Assembly (NCBI GenBank): GCA_017461605.1
Contig: JAFTXN010000007.1
Span: 62,001 to 126,000, forward strand
Direction of reading: 5' to 3'
DNA length: 64,000 nt
From: Bacteroidaceae bacterium
GTDB lineage: Bacteria; Bacteroidota; Bacteroidia; Bacteroidales; Bacteroidaceae
Shown here: positions 1 through 10,526 of the stretch, piece after piece
Layout of the letters: the number at the start of each line of letters is the position of its first letter
How positions within the stretch are numbered: position 1 is the first letter of the stretch
The notes under the pieces: model-generated
The model's database searches: none
What the model was told of the DNA's origin: nothing
Seen by the model: the letters and a program-made list of their open reading frames with translations, nothing else
Made by a program: the position numbers and the translations under genes

Positions 1-366
1 GATGACTTGCAGCTCCTCGAGGCTTTCCACGTTGAAGCAGGCGATGCTGTGACGCAGGGCGAGGTCGATTTCGCGGTCGCTCTTGCCGACTCCGGCGTAG
101 ACGATGCGCGTGGCGGGGATGCCGGCTGCGATGGCGGCTTCGATTTCGCCTCCGCTCACGCAGTCGGCACCGAGGCCGGCGCGGGCGATGCGTCGGAGGA
201 TGGCGGGATTGGCATTGGCCTTGATGGCATAGTGGACGTGCCAGTGGGGCTCACCGCGCGTGCAGCGGTCGATTTCGGCCAGGGTGGCATCGAGCAGAGC
301 GGTGTCGTAGTAGTAGCAGGGCGTGGGGTGCTGCAGCAGCCTGTCGGCGGGGAAGTGTGTGTGCAT
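1..366 (-). CDS. lysA: Diaminopimelate decarboxylase, N-terminal part (cut by window edge)
   Basis: PLP-dependent decarboxylase that converts meso-diaminopimelate to L-lysine, the last step of lysine synthesis. The 122 visible residues begin at the ATG at 366 and run off the left edge. They show the fold-type III barrel start with YAIKAN, whose Lys is the expected PLP Schiff-base residue, and the stretch RIVYAGVGKSDREI followed by CFNVESLEEL, both typical of LysA. The start lies 12 bp after the aspartokinase stop codon, so the two are probably co-transcribed and form a lysine-pathway pair. The C-terminal half, including the substrate-binding residues, lies outside the window. Confidence 0.9.
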   Translation of the reverse strand, partial: MHTHFPADRLLQHPTPCYYYDTALLDATLAEIDRCTRGEPHWHVHYAIKANANPAILRRIARAGLGADCVSGGEIEAAIAAGIPATRIVYAGVGKSDREIDLALRHSIACFNVESLEELQVI

Positions 367-378
367 GGGGCGGTGGGT

Positions 379-1692
379 TTAGCTGAAGAGCTTGCTGCTG
401 AGTGAGCGGAGGGCGGCTTGCTTGTCGCTCTCCTTGATGAGGAAGGAGATGTTGCGGTTGCTGCCTCCGTAGGATATCATGCGGATGGGGATTTCGGCAA
501 AGGCTTCGGCCACCTTGCTCTCAAAGCCTACGTTGCTCCAGCTGAGGTCGCCCACCACACAGATGATGCACATGTCTTCGTCGACCTCGACGGTGCCGTA
601 TTTCTTCAGTTCGTCGAGAATGGCTGCCAGGCGACTGGTGTTGTCGATGCTGAGCGATACGCCGACTTCGGAGGTGGTGACCATGTCGACGCTGGTGTGG
701 TAGGTCTCGAATATCTCGAATATCTTGCGCATGAAGCCGGTGGCGAGGAGCATGCGGCTGGACACGATCTTGATGACGGTGATGTTGTCCTTGGCGGCGA
801 CGGCCTTGATTTTGCCGCTCTGCATCTCGTTGTTGATGATGGTGCCGGGGGCTGAGGGGTCCATGGTGTTGAGCAGACGCACGGGCACTCCGGCGAAGCG
901 AGCGGGCTGTACGCAGGTGGGGTGGAGGATTTTGGCACCGAAGTAGGCGAGCTCGGCGGCTTCTTCGAAGTTGAGCTGGCGCAGGGGGGTGGTGTTTTCG
1001 ACGAAGCGCGGGTCGTTGTTGTGCATGCCGTCGATGTCGGTCCATATCTGTATCTCCTCGCAGCGGAGCACGGCGCCGATGAGGCTGGCGGTGTAGTCGG
1101 AACCACCACGTTGCAGATTGTCGACGGCGCCTGTGTGGTTGCGGCAGATGAAGCCTTGCGTGATGTAGAGGTCGTAGCCGGGGTGCGTGCTGAGGGTTTC
1201 CTGCAGGTGTTCGCGGATGTGGTTGAGGTCGGGCTCGCCTTCGACGTTGGTGCGCATGAAGTCGAGTGCGGAGATGAGGCATACCTTGATGCCCTGTTCG
1301 CGCAGGTAGTTGGTCATCATGTTGGTACTCATGATTTCGCCTTGTGCGAGGATCACCTTCTCATCGCTGTCCACGAAGTTGCGGTTGGCAAAGGAGTGCA
1401 GGTACATGAACTCGTCCTCGAGGAAGTCGCGTGTGCGCTCTGCCATCTCTTCGGTGGAGTAGAGTTCGCGCACGTGGCCCAGATACTTGGTGCGCAGGGA
1501 GTTGATGATGTTGTTGGCTGCCTCGGGGTTGCGCTTGCGCAGATAGTCGGAGATTTCGACCAGTGAGTTGGTGGTACCCGACATGGCTGAGAGGACCACA
1601 ATCTTGCTTTCGTCATTGGAGATGAGCTGTGCCACTTCCTTTATTCTCTCGGGGGAGCCGACGGATGTGCCGCCGAATTTCAATACTTTCAT
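379..1692 (-). CDS. lysC: Aspartate kinase (monofunctional)
   Basis: Phosphorylates L-aspartate, the first step toward lysine, diaminopimelate, threonine and methionine. At 437 residues it matches monofunctional aspartokinases. It opens with the amino-acid-kinase motif [13 protein letters not shown], has QGFICRN and [11 protein letters not shown] in the catalytic domain, and ends with a regulatory region of ACT-type repeats (from about residue 300, with [16 protein letters not shown]). There is no homoserine dehydrogenase domain, unlike ThrA. It lies between ftsE (67 bp upstream) and lysA (12 bp downstream). Feedback control by lysine is expected from the family but cannot be read from the sequence. 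Confidence 0.95.
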   Translation of the reverse strand: MKVLKFGGTSVGSPERIKEVAQLISNDESKIVVLSAMSGTTNSLVEISDYLRKRNPEAANNIINSLRTKYLGHVRELYSTEEMAERTRDFLEDEFMYLHSFANRNFVDSDEKVILAQGEIMSTNMMTNYLREQGIKVCLISALDFMRTNVEGEPDLNHIREHLQETLSTHPGYDLYITQGFICRNHTGAVDNLQRGGSDYTASLIGAVLRCEEIQIWTDIDGMHNNDPRFVENTTPLRQLNFEEAAELAYFGAKILHPTCVQPARFAGVPVRLLNTMDPSAPGTIINNEMQSGKIKAVAAKDNITVIKIVSSRMLLATGFMRKIFEIFETYHTSVDMVTTSEVGVSLSIDNTSRLAAILDELKKYGTVEVDEDMCIICVVGDLSWSNVGFESKVAEAFAEIPIRMISYGGSNRNISFLIKESDKQAALRSLSSKLFS

Positions 1693-1759
1693 GTGTGTGT
1701 ATTATTTATTTTATTGTGTATTTTCTTATTTGTGTCTCGGTGTATCTTTTTCTCTCGTG

Positions 1760-2452
1760 CTACTCTATTTCGATGGGTACGTTGTATTCGTTGGTTACCT
1801 CGCACATCTGCTTGTTCTCGCAGCGATATACGATGCCGGGGAACTGCTGCAGCAGGTTGAGGTTGTGGGTGATCATGATGACGGCGGTGCCCTGTTCGCA
1901 CACCTGCTTGAGGATGGCGACTATCTTCTTGCCGGTCTCTTGGTCAAGGTTGCCGGTGGGCTCGTCGGCCAGGATGATGCGGGGGGTGTTGAGCAGTGCT
2001 CGGGCTATGGAGATGCGTTGCTGTTCGCCACCGCTGAGTTCGTGTGGGTATTTGTCAATTTTTTCGGGCAGCTCGACGAGGTTGAGCACTTCGTCGATGC
2101 GTTGCCGACGCTCAGCCTTGCGCTTCCAGCCGGTGGCTCTGAGTACGAAGTCGAGGTTCTCGCGCACGGTGTGGTCGGCCAGCAGCTGAAAGTCTTGGAA
2201 GATGATGCCCAGCTGCTTGCGCAGTTCGGGGATGTGTTTTCGCTTGAGCTTGCGCAGATTGAAGCCCAGGATTTCGGCGCTGCCGGTGCTGAGGGGCAGT
2301 TCGCCGTAGAGGGTCTTGAGCAGGGAGCTCTTGCCGGAGCCTACCTTGCCGATGATGTAGACGAACTCGCTTTCGTCGACGTGAAATTCAATGTTCTCAA
2401 GCACGGTCTTGTCTTTCTGACAGATGTGTGTGCCGTTGAGTTGTATGAGCAT
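1760..2452 (-). CDS. ftsE: Cell-division ABC transporter ATPase FtsE
   Basis: ATPase that pairs with the membrane protein FtsX to regulate peptidoglycan hydrolysis at the division site. In 230 residues it shows Walker [10 protein letters not shown] (about residue 35), a Q-loop IIFQDFQLL, the ABC signature LSGGEQQR, Walker [14 protein letters not shown] and the switch His in MITHN. Length and the short compact form fit FtsE rather than a nutrient importer, and Bacteroidota FtsE proteins look like this. ftsX is not next to it, so the partner must be encoded elsewhere. Related lipoprotein-export (LolD-like) ATPases share these motifs, which is the main alternative. Confidence 0.8.
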   Translation of the reverse strand: MLIQLNGTHICQKDKTVLENIEFHVDESEFVYIIGKVGSGKSSLLKTLYGELPLSTGSAEILGFNLRKLKRKHIPELRKQLGIIFQDFQLLADHTVRENLDFVLRATGWKRKAERRQRIDEVLNLVELPEKIDKYPHELSGGEQQRISIARALLNTPRIILADEPTGNLDQETGKKIVAILKQVCEQGTAVIMITHNLNLLQQFPGIVYRCENKQMCEVTNEYNVPIEIE

Positions 2453-2500
2453 GGTGGGTGTGTGTTGAGGTGAGTGAAGTGTTGGGATGTAGGTGAGAAT

Positions 2501-4282
2501 TTAGTCCAATTTGAGTACGGCGAGGAAGGCCTTCTGTGGCACTTGCACGTTGCCGATTTCCTTCATGCGCTTCTTGCCTCGTTTCTGCTTCTCGAGCAAT
2601 TTTCGCTTACGGCTGATGTCGCCACCATAACATTTGGCGGTGACGTCCTTGCGCACTTGTTTCACCGTTTCGCGAGCAATGATTTTGGCTCCGATGGCAG
2701 CTTGTATGGCGATGTCGAACTGTTGGCGTGGTAGCAGCTCCTTGAGTTTCTCACACATGCGGCGGCCGAAGTAGACGGAGTTGTCGACGTGTGTGAGCGT
2801 GGAGAGGGCATCGACCGGCTCGCCATTGAGCAGTATGTCGAGTTTTACGAGCTTGGAGGGGCGGAACTCGATGGGGTGATAGTCGAAGGAGGCATAGCCC
2901 TTGGAGATGGATTTCAGTTTGTCGTAGAAGTCGATGACGATTTCAGCCAGTGGCATGTCGTAGTAGAGTTCCACTCTGTCGCCCGACACGTATTCTTGCT
3001 TGACCAGTTCTCCGCGTTTGCCCAAGCAGAGGGTCATGATGTTGCCGATGTAGTCGGTGCGGGTGATGATGGAGGCGCGGATATAGGGCTCCTCGATGTG
3101 GTCAATCTCTGTAGCATCGGGCATTCCGGCAGGGTTGTGCACCTCTTTCATCTCGCCGTGCTTGTCGTAGATGTGATAGCTCACGTTAGGAACGGTGGTG
3201 ATGACGTTCATGTTGAACTCTCGGTCAAGGCGCTCCTGGATAATCTCCATGTGCAGCAGTCCCAGGAAGCCGCATCTGAAGCCGAAGCCCAAAGCCACGG
3301 ACGACTCGGGGCTGAACGTGAGTGAGGCATCATTGAGCTGAAGTTTCTCGAGGCTGGCACGGAGTTGCTCGAAGTCTTCTGTCTCAATGGGGTAGACTCC
3401 GGCAAAGACCATGGGCTTCACTTCCTCAAAGCCGGCAATGGCTTCAGAGCAGGGGTTGGAGACGGCTGTAATGGTATCGCCCACTTTCACTTCAGTGGCT
3501 GTCTTGATGCCACTGACGATGTAGCCCACATCACCGCAGTGCAGGCTTTTCTTAGGCGAGAGGTCCATCTTGAGCACACCGATTTCGTCGGCCGAATAGC
3601 GCTTCTTGGTGTTGACAAACAACACTTCCTGTCCCTGCTTGATGCTTCCGTTTACAATCTTGAAGTAAGCAATAATACCTCTGAACGAATTGAAAACGCT
3701 GTCGAAAATCAGGGCTTGCAGCGGTGCGTCTTCATCGCCGACGGGGTGGGGGATGCGTTCGATGACGGCTCGCAGAATGTCGTCAACGCCCTCTCCGGTT
3801 TTTCCGGAGGCGCGGATGATTTCCTCACGCTTACAGCCCAGCAGCTCGATGATTTCGTCCTCCACCTCTTCGGGCATTGAGTTGATCATGTCGCACTTGT
3901 TGAGCACGGGGATGATTTCCAGGTCGTGCTCAATGGCCATGTAGAGATTGGAGATGGTTTGTGCCTGAACGCCTTGTGTGGAGTCGACAACGAGCAAGCA
4001 ACCTTCGCAAGCGGCAATGCTTCGCGACACTTCGTAGGAGAAGTCGACGTGCCCCGGAGTGTCAATGAGGTTGAGCGTATATTCCTCGCCATCGAGTTTG
4101 TATTGCATTTGGATGGCGTGGCTCTTGATGGTGATGCCTCGCTCTTTCTCCAAATCCATGTCGTCGAGCATCTGACCAGCCGTTACGTTGATGGTCTGCG
4201 TGCGTTCCAGCAGTCGGTCAGCCAGGGTGCTCTTGCCGTGGTCGATGTGAGCGATGATGCAGAAATTGCGTATGTGTTTCAT
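2501..4282 (-). CDS. lepA: Elongation factor 4 (back-translocating GTPase)
   Basis: Ribosome-associated GTPase of the EF-G family, involved in ribosome assembly and fidelity. The 593 residues match the family length. G motifs are visible: G1 [10 protein letters not shown] (about residue 11), G3 [12 protein letters not shown] and G4 NKCDM. The C-terminal LepA-specific domain is intact ([20 protein letters not shown], then [13 protein letters not shown] at the end). It lies between rfbC (45 bp) and ftsE (48 bp) on the same strand and appears intact and ordinary. Confidence 0.97.
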   Translation of the reverse strand: MKHIRNFCIIAHIDHGKSTLADRLLERTQTINVTAGQMLDDMDLEKERGITIKSHAIQMQYKLDGEEYTLNLIDTPGHVDFSYEVSRSIAACEGCLLVVDSTQGVQAQTISNLYMAIEHDLEIIPVLNKCDMINSMPEEVEDEIIELLGCKREEIIRASGKTGEGVDDILRAVIERIPHPVGDEDAPLQALIFDSVFNSFRGIIAYFKIVNGSIKQGQEVLFVNTKKRYSADEIGVLKMDLSPKKSLHCGDVGYIVSGIKTATEVKVGDTITAVSNPCSEAIAGFEEVKPMVFAGVYPIETEDFEQLRASLEKLQLNDASLTFSPESSVALGFGFRCGFLGLLHMEIIQERLDREFNMNVITTVPNVSYHIYDKHGEMKEVHNPAGMPDATEIDHIEEPYIRASIITRTDYIGNIMTLCLGKRGELVKQEYVSGDRVELYYDMPLAEIVIDFYDKLKSISKGYASFDYHPIEFRPSKLVKLDILLNGEPVDALSTLTHVDNSVYFGRRMCEKLKELLPRQQFDIAIQAAIGAKIIARETVKQVRKDVTAKCYGGDISRKRKLLEKQKRGKKRMKEIGNVQVPQKAFLAVLKLD

Positions 4283-4327
4283 AAATGGGATAAATGCGTT
4301 GTGAGTGTTGGCAGTGTTGGTCCTCGT

Positions 4328-4882
4328 TTAGAACAATTCGGCCTCAGAGAATGCTACGGCATGCTTCAGGTCTTTCTCGGAGAGCAACATTTCGTCGGGG
4401 TGGCTGATGGGCCATCGGATGTCGAGTGCAGGGTCGTCGAAACGGATGCTGCATTCGGCTTCGGGAGCATAGCGATTGTCAACCTTGTAGGTGAAAACAG
4501 CTTCGTCCGATAAAACCTGAAATCCATGGGCAAAGCCGCGCGGTATGAACAATTGACGATGGTTCTCAGCGCTGAGCTCCACCATGACATGGCGGCCGAA
4601 AGTAGGCGAATTGCGTCGCAAGTCCACAGCCACGTCGACCACAGTTCCATGCAGCACTCGCACCAATTTGGCTTGTGATGTTTCGCCTTTCTGGTAGTGC
4701 AAGCCACGCAAAACACCGCGCGATGACTTCGATTGGTTGTCTTGAATGAAATTCACTTCTTGGCCTATGGCACGGTCAAAATCTTCCTTGCGATAAGTCT
4801 CCATGAAGTAGCCGCGTGCATCTTCGAAGAGGCGAGGCTCCAGGATCCAGACACCTTCTATGTCGGTGGGAATATAATTCAT
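4328..4882 (-). CDS. rfbC: dTDP-4-dehydrorhamnose 3,5-epimerase
   Basis: Third step of dTDP-L-rhamnose synthesis: double epimerisation of dTDP-4-keto-6-deoxy-glucose. The 184 residues match RmlC. The cupin core shows FIQDNQSKSSRGVLRGLHYQ with the catalytic His of LHYQ, VVDVAVDLRRNSPTFG, and IPRGFAHGFQVLSDEA. Unusually, no rfbA, rfbB or rfbD is adjacent; the gene sits alone between clpC (12 bp) and lepA (45 bp). The substrate supply must therefore come from an rml locus elsewhere. The spacing suggests co-transcription with the chaperone gene clpC. Confidence 0.92.
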   Translation of the reverse strand: MNYIPTDIEGVWILEPRLFEDARGYFMETYRKEDFDRAIGQEVNFIQDNQSKSSRGVLRGLHYQKGETSQAKLVRVLHGTVVDVAVDLRRNSPTFGRHVMVELSAENHRQLFIPRGFAHGFQVLSDEAVFTYKVDNRYAPEAECSIRFDDPALDIRWPISHPDEMLLSEKDLKHAVAFSEAELF

Positions 4883-4894
4883 TGTATGTGTGTT

Positions 4895-7405
4895 TTAAGG
4901 TATTGTGATATCAATGTCATGGTCTCTGAGTTCGGCCACCACGCCTTTGGTTTCGGCATGGTGATTTCCGGACATGATGAGGTCGCAAATCAGGTCTTCG
5001 ATGTAGCTCTGCACAGTGCGCTTGAGGGAGCGTGCTCCATATTGTGGTTCGAATCCCTTGTCGGTGACGAGCTGGGCCACCTTGTCGGAGAGGTGCAGGG
5101 TGTAGCCCATTTGTCGTACTCTCTCGGTGAGCGCATTCAGTTCGATGGCTGCAATCTGACGTGCGCTTTCTTTGGAAAGCGGGTCAAACATGATAATGTC
5201 GTCCAGTCGGTTCAGAAATTCGGGCGCGAATTGTTTTTGCAATGCTTTCCTGACGATGCTTTCGGCTTGTGCTGCATCGGCGCTGGCACCGGTGTTGAAA
5301 CCTATGCCGGCTCCGAAGTCCTTCAATTGCCGAGAACCGCTGTTGGAGGTCATTACGATGATGGTATTTCTGAAGTCGACGGTGCGACCATTGCCATCGG
5401 TGAGGCGTCCTTCGTCCATCACTTGCAACAATGTGTTGAAGATGTCGCCGTGTGCCTTCTCGATTTCGTCAAACAACACTACGGAGTAGGGATGGCGACG
5501 TACCTTCTCGGTGAGCTGACCGCCCTCTTCATAACCCACATATCCCGGAGGCGCCCCCACCAATCGGCTGGTGCTGTATTTCTCTCCATATTCCGACATG
5601 TCGACTCGTATTAGCGCATCTGCCGACCCAAACATGTGTTCTGCCAAGAGTTTCACCAGATATGTCTTTCCCACACCGGTAGGTCCGACAAACATGAAGG
5701 TGCCCACAGGTCGGTTGGGGTCTTTGATGCCAAGGCGGCTGCGAGTGATGGCACGCACAAGCTGTTCGATGGCACGATCCTGCGCAATCACTTTGGCTTG
5801 GAGGGTGTTTTTGAGTCCTCTGAGGCGATCGCCTTCGTTCTCAGCCATCTTGCTGACAGGCACACCGCTCATCATGGACACCACGTCGGCAATGGCATCC
5901 TCGTCCACCACTTTGCGGTGTTCGTTCTGCTCAGCTTGCCATGCGGCGATGATTTTGTCGAGTTCCTGCTGGCGCATCTGCATTTCATCGCGGAATTTGG
6001 CAGCTTGTTCGTAGTTCTGATTTTGCGCCGCCTCTGTTTTTTTGTCGCGCAATTGAGCAATTTCTTGCTCCAACTCCTTGATGTTTTCTGGAATGTTGTT
6101 GTTGCTCAAGTGCGAACGGCTGCCGGCTTCATCCAAAGCATCGATGGCTTTGTCGGGCAAAGAGCGTTCGGAGATGTATCTGTGAGTCAGGTCAACGCAG
6201 GCAGCCAGGGCCTTGTCGGTATATTGCACGTGGTGATGCGCTTCGTATTTATCTTTGATGTTTTGCAGAATTTGCAGCGTCTCTTCCGGTGTCGTGGGTT
6301 CGAGCAACACTTTCTGAAAACGACGTTCGAGTGCTCCATCCTTTTCGATGGTCTTGCGGTACTCACCGGTGGTAGTGGCGCCGATGCATTGCACTTCCCC
6401 ACGAGCCAAAGCCGGCTTCAGGATGTTGGCAGCATCAAGGCTTCCCGGTGCAGAACCGGCACCGATGATGGTATGTATTTCGTCGATGAAAAGCACAATT
6501 TCGGGGTGCGAACGGAGTTCCTCAATCAGGCGACGCAGGCGCTCTTCAAATTGTCCGCGATACTGCGTTCCGGCCACGATACTCGTCATCTCCAGTGCCA
6601 CGATACGCTTGTCGCAAAGCAGTCGGGGGGCTTTTTTGTCGGCAATGAGTTGTGCCAATCCCTCGACGATGGCACTCTTTCCCACACCGGGTTCACCGAT
6701 GAGCACGGGATTATTTTTCTTGCGACGACACAAAATTTGTGCTATGCGCTCAATTTCCTTCTGACGCCCTACTACGGGGTCCAAGCAGCCATCGGCCGCA
6801 GCCTTGGTCAGGTCTGTTCCGTAGTTGTCGATGATAGGAGTGTCGCTGTTTGACTTAGCGCTCTTCACACCCACTTGGTTGCGACCGGCATTGCCTGAGG
6901 AAGATGCTCCTTCTTGTGGAAACTCTCCGGCTGTGTCGTCATCGGCAAATCCGAAAGCCGAATGGATGCTGGGCTTGGCATTGAGTACGCCGGCCACCTT
7001 GTCGTAATTGATATCCCATGCATTGAGCTGACGGCGCCCTTCATTGTTGAAGTCGCGCAGCAAGGCCAGGAGCAAATGTTCGCCCAGTGGCTGCTCACTC
7101 TTAGCCCAACGAGCTTCCAGCAGGGTGAGCTTCATGATGCGGTGGCTGTCAGTGCTGAATGAGGGGACATAGTCCTCTGTTTCGGGTACGTGTTCTGTGC
7201 TTTCTGCCTGTTCGAGCGCTTTTATGAATGGCTCGGTTTGCGGCAACAACTGTTGCAGCGCATCGGCAGCACGGCTGTTGCCATCTTTCAGGATGCCTAA
7301 CAGCAAATGGGCTGAGCCAATGGTGCGATTGCGCAGCCTACGGGCTTCGCGGCTGCTGCACTGCACGATGCGTTGTAGTTCTTTGGATATTTCGTTATTG
7401 GTCAT
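4895..7405 (-). CDS. clpC: ClpC-type AAA+ unfoldase of the Clp protease
   Basis: Hexameric unfoldase that feeds substrates to ClpP. From the ATG at 7405 the protein has 836 residues. An in-frame TTG at 7459 would add 18 residues that do not resemble the family N terminus, so the ATG is preferred. Domains: Clp_N repeat region (about 1-150), AAA D1 with Walker A GEPGVGKSA (about 238) and VLFIDEIHTIIGAG, a UVR-type coiled segment (QNYEQAAKFRDEM, about 470), AAA D2 with GPTGVGKTYL (about 576), then the D2-small domain. The UVR motif separates ClpC from ClpA and ClpB. I saw no clear TAnnTTTG box upstream. Confidence 0.93.
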   Translation of the reverse strand: MTNNEISKELQRIVQCSSREARRLRNRTIGSAHLLLGILKDGNSRAADALQQLLPQTEPFIKALEQAESTEHVPETEDYVPSFSTDSHRIMKLTLLEARWAKSEQPLGEHLLLALLRDFNNEGRRQLNAWDINYDKVAGVLNAKPSIHSAFGFADDDTAGEFPQEGASSSGNAGRNQVGVKSAKSNSDTPIIDNYGTDLTKAAADGCLDPVVGRQKEIERIAQILCRRKKNNPVLIGEPGVGKSAIVEGLAQLIADKKAPRLLCDKRIVALEMTSIVAGTQYRGQFEERLRRLIEELRSHPEIVLFIDEIHTIIGAGSAPGSLDAANILKPALARGEVQCIGATTTGEYRKTIEKDGALERRFQKVLLEPTTPEETLQILQNIKDKYEAHHHVQYTDKALAACVDLTHRYISERSLPDKAIDALDEAGSRSHLSNNNIPENIKELEQEIAQLRDKKTEAAQNQNYEQAAKFRDEMQMRQQELDKIIAAWQAEQNEHRKVVDEDAIADVVSMMSGVPVSKMAENEGDRLRGLKNTLQAKVIAQDRAIEQLVRAITRSRLGIKDPNRPVGTFMFVGPTGVGKTYLVKLLAEHMFGSADALIRVDMSEYGEKYSTSRLVGAPPGYVGYEEGGQLTEKVRRHPYSVVLFDEIEKAHGDIFNTLLQVMDEGRLTDGNGRTVDFRNTIIVMTSNSGSRQLKDFGAGIGFNTGASADAAQAESIVRKALQKQFAPEFLNRLDDIIMFDPLSKESARQIAAIELNALTERVRQMGYTLHLSDKVAQLVTDKGFEPQYGARSLKRTVQSYIEDLICDLIMSGNHHAETKGVVAELRDHDIDITIP

Positions 7406-7625
7406 GCGCGTGTGTATATAATGATGTGCGAAAATAACGATATGCCACGTAAAAGCCAAGAAGTGCCCTCCTTTTTGATACTGAAAGCCGCGATTTTTAC
7501 CTAATTCGTAAAGCCTGGTTTACGAATTTGCGGTAATAAAACGTATGAGGGGAGCAAGTAATGCCGCGGTGCATGTAGGGAAACCATTTCTATAACATCA
7601 ATTCTAAGGTGGCTTTGTGAAAAAA

Positions 7626-7690
7626 ACTGCAGTGCTTGTAGAATTTTCTGCAGTGCTTCCGGAAAATTCTGCAGTGCTTGTAGATTTCTG
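7626..7690. repeat. 21-bp phased dyad array, class A (locus 1)
   Basis: CTGCAG/CTGC starts at 7627, 7648 and 7669 are exactly 21 bp apart, with a shortened fourth at 7688. Each unit is a dyad of the form TCTGCA-GTGCT-TGTAGA separated by A/T-rich linkers. It lies between the divergent clpC and the N-acetylglucosamine-kinase-like gene. The same unit recurs at five other intergenic sites in the window. Function unknown. Confidence 0.85.
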
Positions 7691-7795
7691 CGCATTGGGG
7701 TGCGATTTATTCGCTAAAATGCAGAACTTTTATGAATAGGGCGTTTGAAATTGAGATATTGTCGATGAAAAGGGCAAAAAACGTTTCTGATTTAC

Positions 7796-7803
7796 TATCT
7801 TTG
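7796..7803 (+). promoter_or_regulatory. -7 box TATCTTTG for the sugar kinase
   Basis: A perfect TAnnTTTG box. Transcription would begin around 7810, which fits translation from the ATG at 7828 and argues against the upstream ATG at 7732. Confidence 0.7.
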
Positions 7804-7827
7804 TTGCCAAACATTCTAAATCAGATT

Positions 7828-8685
7828 ATGAAAGACAAACTTACTTTGTTGGCCGATGGGGGCAGTACAAAAATAGATTGGGTTCTGTTGAAAAATGATG
7901 CCGAAAGTATGCGATTTTCTACTCCGGGAGTTAATCCATCTTTACTTCAATTAGAGGATGTCATATCATTGTTAGACAAATATATAAAAGATGTACAAAT
8001 AGATTTTCCATCTGTAGGCGAAATTTGCTTCTATGGTGCCGGTTGTCGTGGCAAGGCAGCTGTTGTGATGCACCAGGCATTCACAACTCTCTTTGTCAAT
8101 GCTGAAGTGTATGTACACACTGATTTGCTGGCTGCAGCTCGGGCTTTGTGTGGTGATGCGTGCGGTTTGGTTTGTATACTTGGCACTGGCTCAAATAGTT
8201 GCATGTATGATGGAAAAGAGATAGTCCGCAACGTTTCTCCCTTAGGCTATATCCTCGGTGATGAAGGCAGTGGAGCCGTTTTGGGAAAGCGCTTGGCTGC
8301 CGATGTGTTCAAAGAACAATTACCCGATGACCTTTGCGAAAAATTCAAACAGGAATGCTGTTCCGATATAGACACGCTGGTGCAGCACGTCTACCGCGAA
8401 CCTTTTGCCAACCGCTATTTGGCCGGTTTTACAAAGTTTTTAAGTAGTAATATACAACGATCAGAAATACAAGAACTTGTTATTGGTGAATTTGAGCGTT
8501 TCTTTGCTCGAAACATTCGCACATATCAACGTCCTGAATTGCCTGTAAATTTTGTAGGAAGCATTGCTTGGTTTTTTAGAGCACAACTTGAAAAAGCAGC
8601 TCAAAACACCGGTTTCCGCATAGGCTGTGTGCTGCGTTCACCCATGGAGGGATTGTTGCGTTATCATGGAGCCGAGGCGCAATAA
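7828..8685 (+). CDS. BadF/BadG-family sugar kinase (N-acetylglucosamine kinase-like)
   Basis: ATP-dependent kinase of the ASKHA superfamily; the closest family is eukaryotic-type N-acetylglucosamine kinase as found in Bacteroidota. The 285 residues start at the ATG at 7828, placed by the promoter box just upstream. Visible motifs are the phosphate-1 loop LLADGGSTKIDWVL, FYGAGCRGKA, the phosphate-2 region VCILGTGSNSCMYDGK, and LGYILGDEGSGAVLGK. It likely phosphorylates amino sugars recovered from cell wall or host glycans; the exact substrate is inferred only. It is monocistronic or loosely coupled to the PPi-phosphofructokinase gene, which has its own promoter. Confidence 0.8.
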   Translation: MKDKLTLLADGGSTKIDWVLLKNDAESMRFSTPGVNPSLLQLEDVISLLDKYIKDVQIDFPSVGEICFYGAGCRGKAAVVMHQAFTTLFVNAEVYVHTDLLAAARALCGDACGLVCILGTGSNSCMYDGKEIVRNVSPLGYILGDEGSGAVLGKRLAADVFKEQLPDDLCEKFKQECCSDIDTLVQHVYREPFANRYLAGFTKFLSSNIQRSEIQELVIGEFERFFARNIRTYQRPELPVNFVGSIAWFFRAQLEKAAQNTGFRIGCVLRSPMEGLLRYHGAEAQ

Positions 8686-8718
8686 AGCACTGCAGAGGCA
8701 GAAATGCCCGTTTTTGCT

Positions 8719-8748
8719 TTTGCGTTTCACAATAAAAAATTATTTTTG
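8719..8748 (+). promoter_or_regulatory. Promoter of pfp
   Basis: TTTG at 8719-8722, an 18-bp spacer and TATTTTTG at 8741-8748, matching the Bacteroidota -33/-7 consensus. The ATG is at 8783, about 30 nt after the expected start of transcription. Confidence 0.7.
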
Positions 8749-8782
8749 CAGAACTTTACAAACCCTATAATTAAAACAGATT

Positions 8783-10423
8783 ATGGAAAAAAGTGCATTG
8801 CAAATTGCGCGTGCCGCCTATCAGCCCAAACTTCCCCAGGGATTGCGCGGCAACGTGAGCATCAAAGAGGGTGCTCCCACTGAGAGTGTTGGCGACCAAG
8901 CTGACATTAAAGCATTGTTCCCCAATACATACGGAATGCCGCTTGTGGAATTCGTTCCTACCGACGAAAAGAAGGAATACGCTCCGATGAACATCGGAAT
9001 CATCTTGTCAGGTGGTCAAGCTCCCGGCGGACACAACGTGATTTGCGGTCTGTATGATGAACTCAAGCGTCAGAATCCTGCGAGCAAACTCTATGGTTTC
9101 TTGATGGGTCCCGGTGGACTCGTAGACCATAAGTACATCGAGCTGACCGACGCTGTGATCGACGAATATCGCAACACCGGTGGTTTCGACATGATTGGAT
9201 CCGGCCGCACAAAGCTTGAAGAAGAAAGCCAATTTGAAGAAGGTCTTAAGATTATCCGTGAACTGGGCATCAAGGCCGTAGTTATCATCGGCGGAGACGA
9301 CAGCAACACCAACGCCTGTGTGTTGGCAGAATACTATGCTGCACACAATTATGGCGTACAGGTAATCGGATGTCCCAAGACTATCGATGGAGACTTGAAG
9401 AACGACCAGATTGAAACCAGCTTCGGATTTGACACTGCTTGTAAGACTTATGCAGAAGTGATTGGCAACATCCAGCGTGATGCCAACTCGGCTCGCAAAT
9501 ACTGGCACTTCATCAAGTTGATGGGTCGTTCGGCCAGCCACATCGCTTTGGAGTGTGCGCTTCAGTGCCAACCCAATGTGTGCATCATTAGCGAGGAAGT
9601 GGAAGAAAAGAACATGACTTTGGACGACATCGTAACCTATATCGCAGGTGTTGTAGCCAAGCGTGCAGCCAACGGAAACAACTTCGGAACTGTGCTCATC
9701 CCTGAAGGACTCATCGAGTTTGTTCCTGCAATGAAGAAACTCATTGCCGAACTTAACGACCTCCTCGCTACTCCTGAAGCAGCCCAAGTGGAAGCTGACG
9801 AACAGCGCGCATGGATTCTCGGAAAGCTTTCAGCCGAAAATGCAGCCATCTACGAAAGTCTCCCCCTCGGCGTTGCTAAGCAACTCACTATGGAGCGCGA
9901 CCCGCACGGAAACGTTCAAGTTTCGCTCATCGAGACTGAGAAACTTCTCTCTGAGATGGTAGCTGTTAAGCTTCAGAACTGGAAGCAGGAAGGCAAGTTT
10001 GCAGGTAAGTTTGCTGCCCAGCATCACTTCTTCGGATACGAAGGTCGTTGTGCAGCTCCCTCTAACTATGATGCTGACTACTGCTATGCACTCGGAACAA
10101 GTGCCGCCCAGCTCGTAGCCAATGGAAAGACCGGCTACATGGCTATCGTGAAGAACACTACAGCTCCTGCAGCCGAATGGGTGGCAGGCGGTGTGCCTAT
10201 CACAATGATGATGAACATGGAGCGCAGACACGGTAAGATGAAGCCCGTAATCCGCAAGGCATTGGTGCTCCTCGATGGCGCTCCTTTCAAAGAGTTTGCT
10301 GCACATCGTGAAGAGTGGGCTGAAAATACCAGCTTCGTTTACCCCGGCCCCATTCAGTACTTCGGTCCGACTGAAGTGTGTGACCAGTGCACCATGACGC
10401 TGAAACTCGAACAGAGCAAGTAA
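8783..10423 (+). CDS. pfp: Pyrophosphate--fructose-6-phosphate 1-phosphotransferase
   Basis: Reversible PPi-dependent phosphofructokinase of glycolysis. The 546 residues match the long (plant/Bacteroidota) PFP class. Signature motifs are [25 protein letters not shown] (the second Asp of GGDDS is characteristic of PPi use), [10 protein letters not shown] and [15 protein letters not shown]. The gene has its own promoter and is followed by a strong intrinsic terminator, so it is monocistronic. The sequence is intact. Confidence 0.96.
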   Translation: MEKSALQIARAAYQPKLPQGLRGNVSIKEGAPTESVGDQADIKALFPNTYGMPLVEFVPTDEKKEYAPMNIGIILSGGQAPGGHNVICGLYDELKRQNPASKLYGFLMGPGGLVDHKYIELTDAVIDEYRNTGGFDMIGSGRTKLEEESQFEEGLKIIRELGIKAVVIIGGDDSNTNACVLAEYYAAHNYGVQVIGCPKTIDGDLKNDQIETSFGFDTACKTYAEVIGNIQRDANSARKYWHFIKLMGRSASHIALECALQCQPNVCIISEEVEEKNMTLDDIVTYIAGVVAKRAANGNNFGTVLIPEGLIEFVPAMKKLIAELNDLLATPEAAQVEADEQRAWILGKLSAENAAIYESLPLGVAKQLTMERDPHGNVQVSLIETEKLLSEMVAVKLQNWKQEGKFAGKFAAQHHFFGYEGRCAAPSNYDADYCYALGTSAAQLVANGKTGYMAIVKNTTAPAAEWVAGGVPITMMMNMERRHGKMKPVIRKALVLLDGAPFKEFAAHREEWAENTSFVYPGPIQYFGPTEVCDQCTMTLKLEQSK

Positions 10424-10465
10424 TTGTGTGAGGCGGAAAGCCGAGCACAAAAATGAAAATATGAC

Positions 10466-10512
10466 TAAGGGGTAGGTGGGGGCAATGCGCCTATCTACCC
10501 CTTTTCTTTTTT
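10466..10512 (+). terminator. Intrinsic terminator of pfp
   Basis: Stem with left arm AAGGGGTAGGTGGGGGC and right arm GCCTATCTACCCCTT, then a T-rich tract (10501-10512). It starts about 45 bp after the pfp stop codon. It overlaps the earliest possible start codon of the following lysozyme gene, which argues for a later start there. Confidence 0.85.
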
Positions 10513-10526
10513 ATAAACCATCAAGC

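Larger units (their letters stand above)
7406..7827. other. Gene-free divergent intergenic region
   Basis: 422 bp between the divergent clpC and the sugar kinase. It contains a three- to four-unit 21-bp dyad array (7626-7690) and the kinase promoter box (7796-7803). No convincing reading frame was seen. Confidence 0.7.

Noticed and set aside
521-1282. Long Arg/His-rich frame inside lysC
   Set aside because: Shadow frame of a GC-rich coding region; the lysC frame has clear family motifs. Similar shadows lie over gcvP, menC-menE, menD and obg.
10476-10526. Earlier GTG start for the GH25 lysozyme
   Set aside because: It would place the first codons inside the pfp terminator stem and T tract.
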